A DNA stretch of 5,410 nucleotides from assembly GCA_020051025.1 (NCBI GenBank), contig JAGVJS010000426.1:1-5410 (forward strand). Direction: 5' to 3'. Below, piece by piece: positions 1 through 5,410 of this stretch. The position numbers and the translations under genes were made by a program. This DNA comes from Sphingobium sp. GTDB lineage: Bacteria > Pseudomonadota > Alphaproteobacteria > Sphingomonadales > Sphingomonadaceae. Under the pieces are notes generated by a model. The model did not search any database. It was not told the DNA's origin and was given only the letters and a program-made list of their open reading frames with translations. Positions within the stretch are counted from its first letter, which is position 1. Each line of letters starts with the position of its first letter.

Positions 1-154
1 CCGCCTGCACATTGGCGCGGAAAGCATCGGACATGGCAATCGGCGGGCCGCTGACCAGCGGCTGCTTCTTTGCCAGAGCCGGGTTCGCGACCATCAGGGT
101 CGCGGCCAGCATCGCCGCCATCGGCAGGCGGGAAATCAATATGTCGTTACGCAT
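1..154 (-). CDS. Exported protein of unknown function, N-terminal part only
   Basis: Reading leftwards from an ATG at 154, the frame stays open to the window edge and gives 51 residues. They begin MRNDILISRLPMAAMLAATL, which is a short positively charged N-region followed by a hydrophobic core. The sequence NPALA then KK gives a classic A-x-A signal peptidase I site after about residue 28. The mature part starts KKQPLVSGPPIAMSDAF, so the product is probably periplasmic or secreted. A purine-rich GGGGGAGG lies about 11 bases before this ATG. An in-frame ATG at 175 would add seven residues but has no ribosome-binding site, so 154 is preferred. The gene lies 97 bases downstream of the TPR-like gene on the same strand, beyond a strong terminator hairpin. 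The mature N-terminus (AKK, then GP, then S and D) loosely resembles that of the TPR-like protein, so a tandem paralogue is possible. No function can be assigned from this fragment. Confidence 0.7.
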   Translation of the reverse strand, partial: MRNDILISRLPMAAMLAATLMVANPALAKKQPLVSGPPIAMSDAFRANVQA

Positions 155-182
155 GGCCGCCCCGGCCTCCCCCATAAATATA

Positions 183-243
183 TCAAAGCAAAAACAGGAA
201 AGCGGGGGCGCCATGGCCGCATCCGACCATGGCGCCCCCGCTT
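183..243 (-). terminator. Rho-independent terminator of the TPR-like gene
   Basis: A perfect 17-bp inverted repeat pairs 200-216 with 227-243 around a 10-base loop (217-226). The stem is very GC-rich (core GGGGGCGCCATGG). On the minus strand the stem starts eight bases after the TGA at 252-254. It is followed by a T-rich tail that reads TTCCTGTTTTTGCTTTGAT. Stem, position and tail all fit an intrinsic terminator for the minus-strand gene. The plus-strand side has no T-run. Some read-through into the next minus-strand gene is possible, since the T-run is interrupted. Confidence 0.8.
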
Positions 244-251
244 GAAAGGGA

Positions 252-1526
252 TCAGGCGCCCTTGGTGCCCAGATAGGCGAGCCACAGGTTCGCGACCTGC
301 TTGCGAGAACCGGCCTGCACGGCTTCGAACGCGGCCTTGGCCCCCGCATTGTCACCGCTCAGCGTCTTGGCGATGCCGATGCGGGTGTTCACTTCGTCCG
401 CATCCACGCCGCCCTTCTGCTTGGCCAGCTCGAACAGCGTCACCGCCTTGGCATAGTCGCCATAGCCCAGATAGGCGTCAGCGGTCGCCGCTGCGATCTT
501 GCCATTGGCGGCCTTCTGCGAATCCGCTTCGGCCGAACCGAGCGAACTCTTGTCACCCGCAATCTTCGACGTCGCCGCCTGATAGATGTCGCTGGCCGCG
601 CTGGCATTCAGCACACCCTTAGACCGGCCCTTGTCGATCACCGACTTCACTTCGCCGTAGATGCCGGTCTTCGACGCCATTTCGGCATATTCGGTAAAGT
701 CGGCCGCGATCACCAGACCATCCGACGCGCCCAGAACGCGCAGCACGTCGAGGTTTTCGCGGTTGGAGATGGTCGGGTTGGCACGCTGGAACAGGCGGAC
801 GAGCGTGCGCAGATTCTGGCCGCTGGGTTCAGCCTGATAGGCCATGGTCGCCCATTCCGTGACTTCAGGCAGCTTGGCCGCTTCGGCGCGACCGACCCCG
901 ATCTGATACCATTGTGCCGGCACGGCCTGACCCGACGCTTTGGACGCAGCGGCAGCGGCCATCAGCGCGGCCAAACCCTTCTGGTTGAAACCACGCGCCG
1001 GTTCGACCGAACCGTTGCCGGTGCCCGCCTTGCCGAAATAGGCCTGGGCCAGGGTCGGTTGCACGGCTTCGGCCTTGTAACCGGCGGCCAGCGCCGCTTC
1101 GCCACGCTGAATGGCGAGATCGTAATTCTTGGCAGCCATCGCCTGGTCGGCCGCGATCGCGTTGAACTGGCCGGCCTGTTCGGGCGGGGTCAGGCCGCTG
1201 TCCAGCATCTGGGTCAGCGCTTCGCCCTGCAAAGCCGTATCCTTCGACGCGATCGAGGTATTCAGCTTGATCGCGCCGATCTGATACTTGTCGTCATTCG
1301 ACTGGGCCTTGCTGTCCGCTTCGGCAAGCGCGGCCTTGGCGCCGGCATAGTCCTGCGCTTCGGCAGCCTTCTGCGCGGTCTGAAGGGCCTTGATGACATC
1401 GGGAGAAACGTTGAGCTTGGGACCGGCCTTCTTCTCTTCCTTCTTGGCGGCAAAGGCAGGCGCCGAAACGGCACCGCTCGTCAGCGCAAGAGCCAGCGCG
1501 AGCGCCACCGGGGTAACAAAACGCAT
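252..1526 (-). CDS. Exported alanine-rich protein with TPR-like repeats
   Basis: This gene encodes 424 residues. The N-terminus MRFVTPVALALALALTSG has a long hydrophobic core, and an AFA site near residue 26 precedes a lysine/glutamate-rich stretch (AKKEEKK), so this is a Sec signal peptide and a soluble periplasmic protein is likely. The rest is helical and alanine-rich, with TPR-like helix pairs. The clearest are around residues 44-75 (AAEAQDYAGAKAALAEA), 345-375 (AYLGYGDYAKAVTLFELA) and 380-407 (TLSGDNAGAKAAFEAV). The middle of the protein is degenerate. I see no catalytic motif, so a scaffolding or protein-binding role is inferred only from the repeat type. The start at 1526 is chosen over an in-frame ATG at 1535 because AAGGAG lies 9 bases before the former and directly abuts the latter. 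The gene is divergent from gyrA and ends in a strong terminator. It is likely a conserved hypothetical of sphingomonads; I do not recognise a gene name. Confidence 0.88.
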   Translation of the reverse strand: MRFVTPVALALALALTSGAVSAPAFAAKKEEKKAGPKLNVSPDVIKALQTAQKAAEAQDYAGAKAALAEADSKAQSNDDKYQIGAIKLNTSIASKDTALQGEALTQMLDSGLTPPEQAGQFNAIAADQAMAAKNYDLAIQRGEAALAAGYKAEAVQPTLAQAYFGKAGTGNGSVEPARGFNQKGLAALMAAAAASKASGQAVPAQWYQIGVGRAEAAKLPEVTEWATMAYQAEPSGQNLRTLVRLFQRANPTISNRENLDVLRVLGASDGLVIAADFTEYAEMASKTGIYGEVKSVIDKGRSKGVLNASAASDIYQAATSKIAGDKSSLGSAEADSQKAANGKIAAATADAYLGYGDYAKAVTLFELAKQKGGVDADEVNTRIGIAKTLSGDNAGAKAAFEAVQAGSRKQVANLWLAYLGTKGA

Positions 1527-1535
1527 GATCCTCAT

Positions 1536-1541
1536 CTCCTT
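1536..1541 (-). promoter_or_regulatory. Ribosome-binding site that decides the start of the TPR-like gene
   Basis: The minus strand reads AAGGAG here, a near-perfect Shine-Dalgarno sequence. It ends 9 bases before the ATG at 1526 and 0 bases before the ATG at 1535. Only the first spacing is workable, so the protein should begin MRFVTPV rather than MRIMRFV. Confidence 0.7.
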
Positions 1542-1746
1542 ACGCGCCTGATGGGGGGCAACAGGCGACCTTACGGTTGAGCGCCAAATAGGGGGCGGCG
1601 CGTGAACGGGCTTTGAACAACCCTAAATCGTCCGATTTTGCAACAGTTATGCGCCCCTTTCGTTCCGCCTGCGATCATATCCGCACATCATGGCGTCCTC
1701 GCTGCACATACGGGCGCGCGGGCCTGCCTGCGCGATGGGCCAAGGG

Positions 1747-1775
1747 GTGACAGATTTGTTTCGCTCGGCTAGGGA
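1747..1775 (+). promoter_or_regulatory. Weak candidate sigma-70-type promoter for gyrA
   Basis: GTGACA at 1747-1752 matches five of six positions of the TTGACA -35 box. After a 17-base spacer, TAGGGA at 1770-1775 is a poor -10 box in which only the first two positions match. Transcription would begin near 1782 and leave a leader of about 30 bases before the TTG at 1813. The -35 box and spacing are good but the -10 is weak, so this is only a candidate. Confidence 0.2.
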
Positions 1776-1800
1776 TCGGGCAACAGACTCCATCCTGAAA

Positions 1801-1806
1801 AAGAGA
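1801..1806 (+). promoter_or_regulatory. Probable ribosome-binding site of gyrA
   Basis: AAGAGA, within a run of purines (about 1798-1807), ends six bases before the TTG at 1813. It is a weak Shine-Dalgarno match but well placed. The upstream in-frame ATGs at 1690 and 1735 have no purine-rich stretch in front of them. This supports TTG as the start. Confidence 0.45.
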
Positions 1807-1812
1807 ATCGCA

Positions 1813-4500
1813 TTGACCGACGAGACTGTCCTCGCCGACCCTTCGGATATCAGCCCCATCTCCATCGTCGAGGAGATGAAGACCAGCTATCTCGATTACG
1901 CCATGTCGGTCATCGTCGCCCGCGCCCTGCCGGATGTGCGTGACGGGTTGAAGCCGGTCCATCGCCGCATTCTCTTCTCCGCCCAGGAATCGGGCTTCGT
2001 CTACAACCGTCCCTATCGCAAGTCGGCCCGTCTGGTCGGTGAAGTGATGGGTAAATATCACCCCCATGGCGACAGCTCGATCTACGACGCCTTGGCCCGC
2101 ATGACCCAGGACTGGTCGATGCGCGTGCCGCTGATCGACGGTCAGGGCAATTTCGGCTCGATGGACCCCGATCCGCCAGCCGCCATGCGTTATACCGAAG
2201 CGCGCCTTGCCAAGGTCGCAACCGCGCTGCTGGAGGATCTCGACAAGGACACCGTCGATTTCACACCCAACTACGACGCCTCGGAAAGCGAGCCGCAGGT
2301 CTTGCCGGCCCGCTTCCCCAACCTGCTGGTCAATGGCGCAGGTGGTATCGCGGTCGGCATGGCGACCAACATTCCGCCGCATAACCTGGGCGAAGTGCTG
2401 CGCGCCTGCCTGGCCTATATCGACAATCCCGGCATCACCACGGACGAACTGATCCAGATCGTCCCCGGTCCCGATTTCCCGACCGCACCGCTGATCCTGG
2501 GCCAGTCGGGTGCGCGCAGCGCCTATCATACCGGCCGTGGCTCGATCATGATGCGCTCGCGCCATGTGGTGGAGGAAGGCCGCGGTGATCGCCAGTCCAT
2601 CGTTCTGACCGCCATCCCCTATCAGGTCGGCAAGAGCGGTCTCGTGGAAAAGATCGCCGAAGCCGCCAAGGACAAGCGGATCGAGGGCATCAGCGACATT
2701 CGCGACGAATCGAGCCGTGAAGGCGTGCGCATCGTCATGGATCTGAAGCGCGACGCGACCCCCGAAGTCGTGCTGAACCAGCTGTGGCGCAACACCCCAG
2801 CCCAGTCCAGTTTCCCCGCGAACATGCTCGCCATCCGTGGCGGCCGCCCGGAAATATTGGGTCTGCGCGAGATTATCGAAGCCTTCGTCAAGTTCCGCGA
2901 AGAGGTCATCACCCGCCGCACCAAGTTCGAGCTGAACAAGGCGCGCGATCGGGCGCATATCTTGCTCGGCCTCGTCGTCGCGGTCAGCAATCTGGACGAG
3001 ATGGTGAAGATCATCCGGGGTTCGTCCAGCCCGGCCGAAGCCCGTGAAAAGCTGCTGGCGCGCGAATGGCCGATCAGCGAGATCGCGCCCTATCTCCGTC
3101 TGGTCGAAGCGATCGAGACGGAAGTCACCGGCGACATCTACAAGCTGAGCGACATTCAGGTCCGCGCCATCCTCGACCTGCGCCTGCACCGCCTGACGGC
3201 GCTGGGCCGCGACGAAATCGGCAAGGAACTGGCGGAACTGGCCGAAGCCATCGCCGAATATCTCGCCATATTGGGCGACCGGGTGAAGCTCTATGCGGTG
3301 ATGCGCGAGGAGCTGGAAGCGATCGAGAGCGAATTTGCGACCCCGCGCCTGTCCGAAATCACCGCTGCCGCCGACGGCATCGAGGATGAAGACCTGATCG
3401 AGCGCGAGGAGATGGTCGTCACCGTCACCGTGCAGGGCTATATCAAGCGCACCCCGCTTGAAAGCTTCCGCGCGCAGGCGCGCGGCGGCAAGGGCCGTTC
3501 GGGCATGGCGACCAAGGATGAGGACGCCGTCACCGAACTCTTCGTAACGTCGACCCACACGCCGGTGCTGTTCTTCTCGACCGCCGGCAAGGTGTATCGC
3601 ATGAAGGTGTGGCGCCTGCCCGAAGGCGGGCCGGCCACGCGCGGCCGCCCGATGGTCAACCTGCTGCCGCTGGGTCCGGGCGAAACCATCCAGACCGTCC
3701 TGCCGTTGCCGGAGGATGAGGATAGCTGGAAGGATCTGCACGTCATGTTCGCGACAGCGAACGGCACCGTGCGCCGCAACAGCATGGACGCCTTCGCCAA
3801 CATCCCGTCGAACGGCAAGCTGGCCATGCGCTTCGACGAAGGCAGCGAGGATCGCCTGATCGGCGTGGCGCTGCTGACCGAAGAAGATGATGTGCTGCTC
3901 GCCACCCGTCAGGGCAAGGCGATCCGCTTCGCTGCGACCGACGTGCGCGAATTCCAGAGCCGCACCTCGACCGGTGTACGCGGCATGACGCTGAAGGCCG
4001 ATGACGAGGTGATCTCGCTGTCGATTCTCAAGGGCTTTGAGGCCACCCCGGACGAACGCGACGCCTATCTGCGCGCCGCGCCGTGGAAGGATAATGACGC
4101 CGAATCAACCCTGCCGGCCGAACGCGCGGCCGAGTTTGCGGCGGCGGAACAGTTCATCCTGACCGTCTGCACCAATGGCTATGGCAAGCTGTCGTCGGCT
4201 TATGACTATCGCCGCACCGGTCGCGGTGGTCAGGGCATCACCAATATCGACAATATCGCCCGCAACGGCCGTGTCGTCGCCAGCTTCTCCGCCACGCAGG
4301 CGAACCAGCTGATGCTCGTCACCGATCAGGCAAAGCTCATTCGCATGGGCCTCGACAGCCTGCGCGTCATCAGCCGCAACTCGGCCGGCGTCCGCCTGTT
4401 CAACGTCGCCGACAACGAACATGTCGTCAGCGCCGCGAAGATCGAGGAAAGCGACGAGGCCGAAGCGCCGGAAGCGGGTTCGGGCATGGGGGAAGCGTGA
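1813..4500 (+). CDS. gyrA: DNA gyrase subunit A
   Basis: GyrA is the DNA-cleaving subunit of the A2B2 gyrase, which introduces negative supercoils using ATP hydrolysed by GyrB; it acts in the cytoplasm on the chromosome. From the TTG start the protein has 895 residues (E. coli GyrA has 875). The breakage-reunion domain opens with [20 protein letters not shown] and carries the catalytic tyrosine in AAMRYTE at residue 127, preceded by the conserved arginine. The quinolone-resistance region reads [14 protein letters not shown], with serine 88 and aspartate 92 at the E. coli Ser83 and Asp87 positions, the sensitive state. The beta-pinwheel C-terminal domain contains the GyrA box QARGGKG at residues 555-561, which separates GyrA from ParC. 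An insert of roughly 30 residues around 745-780 and a second RGGQG motif near 804-808 are also visible. The tail is short and mildly acidic. Upstream starts (1690, 1735, 1747) would add residues unlike GyrA. The 3' end overlaps the DUF952 gene by 4 bases. Confidence 0.97.
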   Translation: MTDETVLADPSDISPISIVEEMKTSYLDYAMSVIVARALPDVRDGLKPVHRRILFSAQESGFVYNRPYRKSARLVGEVMGKYHPHGDSSIYDALARMTQDWSMRVPLIDGQGNFGSMDPDPPAAMRYTEARLAKVATALLEDLDKDTVDFTPNYDASESEPQVLPARFPNLLVNGAGGIAVGMATNIPPHNLGEVLRACLAYIDNPGITTDELIQIVPGPDFPTAPLILGQSGARSAYHTGRGSIMMRSRHVVEEGRGDRQSIVLTAIPYQVGKSGLVEKIAEAAKDKRIEGISDIRDESSREGVRIVMDLKRDATPEVVLNQLWRNTPAQSSFPANMLAIRGGRPEILGLREIIEAFVKFREEVITRRTKFELNKARDRAHILLGLVVAVSNLDEMVKIIRGSSSPAEAREKLLAREWPISEIAPYLRLVEAIETEVTGDIYKLSDIQVRAILDLRLHRLTALGRDEIGKELAELAEAIAEYLAILGDRVKLYAVMREELEAIESEFATPRLSEITAAADGIEDEDLIEREEMVVTVTVQGYIKRTPLESFRAQARGGKGRSGMATKDEDAVTELFVTSTHTPVLFFSTAGKVYRMKVWRLPEGGPATRGRPMVNLLPLGPGETIQTVLPLPEDEDSWKDLHVMFATANGTVRRNSMDAFANIPSNGKLAMRFDEGSEDRLIGVALLTEEDDVLLATRQGKAIRFAATDVREFQSRTSTGVRGMTLKADDEVISLSILKGFEATPDERDAYLRAAPWKDNDAESTLPAERAAEFAAAEQFILTVCTNGYGKLSSAYDYRRTGRGGQGITNIDNIARNGRVVASFSATQANQLMLVTDQAKLIRMGLDSLRVISRNSAGVRLFNVADNEHVVSAAKIEESDEAEAPEAGSGMGEA

Positions 4501-4844
4501 GCGACCTCTTCGCCTACAAGGTGCTTACGGCCGATCAATATGACCAGTTCAAGGCCGACGGCCTGTTCAAGGGCGCACCGATCGACCTCATCGACGGCTA
4601 TATCCACATGTCGACCCGCGATCAGGCGGCCGAGACGGTGGCCAAGCATTTCGCCGGTCAGGATCGGCTGGTCATGCTGATGATCGACCTCGCCCCATTC
4701 GGCGACGCGGTGAAATGGGAAGTGTCGCGCGGCGGCGCGCTCTTCCCCCACCTCTATGGCGACCTGCCGATCAGCGCGGTCGCCGGCAAGGTGGTGCTGC
4801 GCATCGGCGACGACGGCGCACATCTATTCCCGGCGGGGTTCTAA
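4497..4844 (+). CDS. DUF952 family protein
   Basis: This small soluble protein has 115 residues and no signal peptide or membrane segment. It matches the DUF952 family over its whole length. The family pattern of a glycine-aromatic-isoleucine-histidine stretch followed by serine and glutamine is seen as DGYIHMSTRDQ (residues 33-43). A strand LVMLMIDL follows at 58-65, then WEV at 74-76, and then the characteristic FPHLYGDLP at 83-91. The biochemical role is not established; from memory the family has been linked to the ADP-ribosyltransferase-like fold, which I cannot verify here. The start is GTG at 4497, sharing GTGA with the gyrA stop and preceded closely by GGGGGA inside the gyrA tail. This arrangement implies co-transcription and translational coupling with gyrA. 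From memory, sphingomonads often have a DUF952 gene directly after gyrA, so the linkage looks clade-typical, but no functional tie to gyrase is evident. Confidence 0.9.
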   Translation: MSDLFAYKVLTADQYDQFKADGLFKGAPIDLIDGYIHMSTRDQAAETVAKHFAGQDRLVMLMIDLAPFGDAVKWEVSRGGALFPHLYGDLPISAVAGKVVLRIGDDGAHLFPAGF

Positions 4845-4848
4845 AAAG

Positions 4849-4876
4849 CCGTTCGCCCTGAGCCTGTCGAAGGGCG
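4849..4876. repeat. Dispersed short palindromic repeat (TTCGCCCTGAGC...GAAGGGCG type)
   Basis: The element begins five bases after the DUF952 stop codon. CGCCCT at 4854-4859 pairs with AGGGCG at 4871-4876 around an 11-base loop containing GAGCCTGTCGA. I recognise this sequence as a short intergenic repeat found in many copies in sphingomonad and other GC-rich proteobacterial genomes. Only one copy is in this window, so its repeated nature rests on prior knowledge. There is no T-run after it, so it is not a classic terminator, though a hairpin here could protect the 3' end of the gyrA-DUF952 transcript. Confidence 0.7.
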
Positions 4877-4913
4877 CGCGTGCAACGCAAAACTGTCCTA
4901 TTCAAGGCAGAGA

Positions 4914-4940
4914 GGGTAGAAGCATAACCGGCTGCTACCT
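4914..4940. other. Imperfect hairpin in the convergent spacer
   Basis: GGTAG (4915-4919) pairs with CTACC (4935-4939), and AGC (4921-4923) pairs with GCT (4931-4933), with one A-G mismatch between the two stems and a seven-base loop. A G-T wobble can extend the outer end. No T-run follows on the plus strand. It may help end the gyrA-DUF952 transcript, but it could also be chance. Confidence 0.25.
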
Positions 4941-4959
4941 TAACCTCGGCCACGACATA

Positions 4960-5003
4960 AAATTTCCTATTTCCGCATCGAAATTTCAGGATCAGCGGGA
5001 AAT
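4960..5003 (-). terminator. Possible weak terminator of the rightmost minus-strand gene
   Basis: On the minus strand, eight bases after the TAA at 5012-5014, ATTTCCCGC (from 5003) can pair with GCGGAAAT (ending at 4969) with one bulged C and an 18-base loop. It is followed by AGGAAATTTTATG, a short T-rich tail. The stem is long-looped and only moderately stable, so this is a tentative call. Confidence 0.25.
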
Positions 5004-5011
5004 GTGCGAAG

Positions 5012-5410
5012 TTAAGCGCCGCGCACCATCTCCACCACCTTGCCGTGCCTGACCCGATAGACCCAGCCACCCCAGCGGATACGGCTGGATAGGGCCGCGC
5101 TCCCCTGCACCGCCAGATGCGCTGCTATCACCACAAAGGGCGCGACCATGTCCCACCAGAGCGAACGGCGCGCCCGTCCCATCTGCTCCGGTTCCAGCAC
5201 CCCCGCGATGATCCGCCGTCTTATCAGCGCCCGGCTCCACGCCGCGCCATAGCCGATCGCGATCGCCGTCCATCCGCCCCAGACCAAAGCCCACAGCCAG
5301 AACGCCGCCTGCACCGCGACAACAGCCGTCGCCAGTCCCCACATGCCAACGCTGTTGGTGACGATATGCCGATATTGCCGCACACCGAAACCCAGCAGGT
5401 CAGCGGCGTC
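5012..5410 (-). CDS. C-terminal part of a membrane protein, possibly a family 2/21 glycosyltransferase
   Basis: The frame is open from the right window edge to a TAA at 5012-5014 and gives the last 132 residues, starting DAADLLGFGVRQYRHIVTNS. A GTG at 5383 could be read as a start, but the frame continues upstream without a stop and the sequence there fits the interior of a protein, so the gene is treated as truncated by the window. Hydrophobic stretches around VGMWGLATAVVAVQAAFWLW, ALVWGGWTAIAIGYGAAW and MVAPFVVIAAHLAVQ suggest about three membrane segments. The end SSRIRWGGWVYRVRHGKVVE resembles the C-terminus of membrane-bound GT2/GT21 (ceramide glucosyltransferase-like) enzymes, where a membrane helix is followed by I-x-W-x-G-x-x-(Y/F)-R-V. 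The catalytic domain with its DxD and QxxRW motifs would lie outside the window, so this assignment is an inference. It converges on the DUF952 gene. Confidence 0.6.
   Translation of the reverse strand, partial: DAADLLGFGVRQYRHIVTNSVGMWGLATAVVAVQAAFWLWALVWGGWTAIAIGYGAAWSRALIRRRIIAGVLEPEQMGRARRSLWWDMVAPFVVIAAHLAVQGSAALSSRIRWGGWVYRVRHGKVVEMVRGA

Larger units (their letters stand above)
1542..1812. promoter_or_regulatory. Divergent intergenic region between the TPR-like gene and gyrA
   Basis: This stretch must hold the promoters for both the leftward TPR-like gene and rightward gyrA. The plus strand is open in the gyrA frame from 1690, but the predicted residues there do not match GyrA, so I treat it as non-coding leader. 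A short dyad AAATCGTCCGATTT (1625-1638, 6-bp arms, 2-base centre) sits near the middle and could be an operator. A GCGCC/GGCGC pair (1581-1585 and 1597-1601) lies in the probable leader of the leftward gene. I found no convincing -35/-10 pair for the leftward gene. Confidence 0.45.

Noticed and set aside
12..245. A 77-codon plus-strand frame
   Set aside because: It overlaps the opposite-strand signal-peptide gene and runs through the terminator hairpin; it has no ribosome-binding site or recognisable sequence.
242..622. A 126-codon plus-strand frame rich in R, P, S and H
   Set aside because: Its composition is typical of an out-of-frame reading, and it overlaps the 3' end of the TPR-like gene.
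912..1580. A 222-codon plus-strand frame opposite the TPR-like gene
   Set aside because: It is an arginine/glycine/leucine-rich shadow of the real minus-strand gene, which has a signal peptide, a ribosome-binding site and a terminator.
1542..1620. Heat-shock-like promoter (CCCCCTATTT on the minus strand) before the TPR-like gene
   Set aside because: No matching -35 element lies at the proper spacing, and C-runs are common in this GC-rich DNA.
1675..3741. A 688-codon open frame on the minus strand, antisense to gyrA
   Set aside because: It lies wholly opposite a certain gyrA. Its residues (rich in H, D, R, G, Q) are those expected from reading GC-rich codons backwards, and it shows no domain motifs.
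1813..4500. Possibility that the topoisomerase is ParC rather than GyrA
   Set aside because: The QARGGKG GyrA box, the full pinwheel domain and the 895-residue length fit GyrA; ParC lacks an intact box.
4756..5342. Three small frames (4756-5052 plus, 4771-5070 minus, 4992-5342 minus)
   Set aside because: They cross the dispersed repeat, intergenic spacer or the better-supported genes, and have out-of-frame composition without motifs.
1..5410. CRISPR array, tRNA or rRNA genes, insertion sequence or phage genes
   Set aside because: I saw no regularly spaced repeats, cloverleaf-like sequence, transposase motif or phage protein on either strand.

Overview
The window looks like ordinary chromosomal DNA from a GC-rich alphaproteobacterium, most likely a sphingomonad (Sphingobium or Sphingomonas-like). 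The evidence is the style of the GyrA sequence, including an alphaproteobacterial insert in its C-terminal domain, the gyrA-DUF952 gene pair, strong GC bias at third codon positions, and a copy of a short dispersed repeat that I know from sphingomonads and other GC-rich genomes. The genus is an inference.

Layout. On the minus strand at the left are two genes for exported proteins. The first in reading order (252-1526) is a 424-residue periplasmic, alanine-rich protein with TPR-like repeats. A strong 17-bp hairpin with a T-rich tail (200-243) follows it. The second is the start of another signal-peptide protein (154 down to 1), which runs out of the window and may be a distant paralogue of the first. 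A 286-bp divergent intergenic region (1527-1812) separates this pair from gyrA on the plus strand. gyrA (1813-4500, probable TTG start) encodes the DNA gyrase A subunit. It overlaps by 4 bases a small DUF952 gene (4497-4844), so the two are probably one transcription unit with coupled translation.

A 167-bp spacer (4845-5011) between convergent genes holds the dispersed repeat and two weaker hairpins. At the right edge, on the minus strand, is the 3' end of a membrane protein (5012-5410). Its C-terminus resembles that of family 2/21 glycosyltransferases.

How the genes fit together. gyrA is a housekeeping gene and its neighbours show no obvious functional link to it. I found no defence system, mobile element, CRISPR array, RNA gene or plainly novel system. 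The points most worth a second look are the two secreted proteins of unknown role with a terminator between them, the non-ATG start of gyrA, the C-terminal insert of GyrA, and the tightly coupled DUF952 gene.
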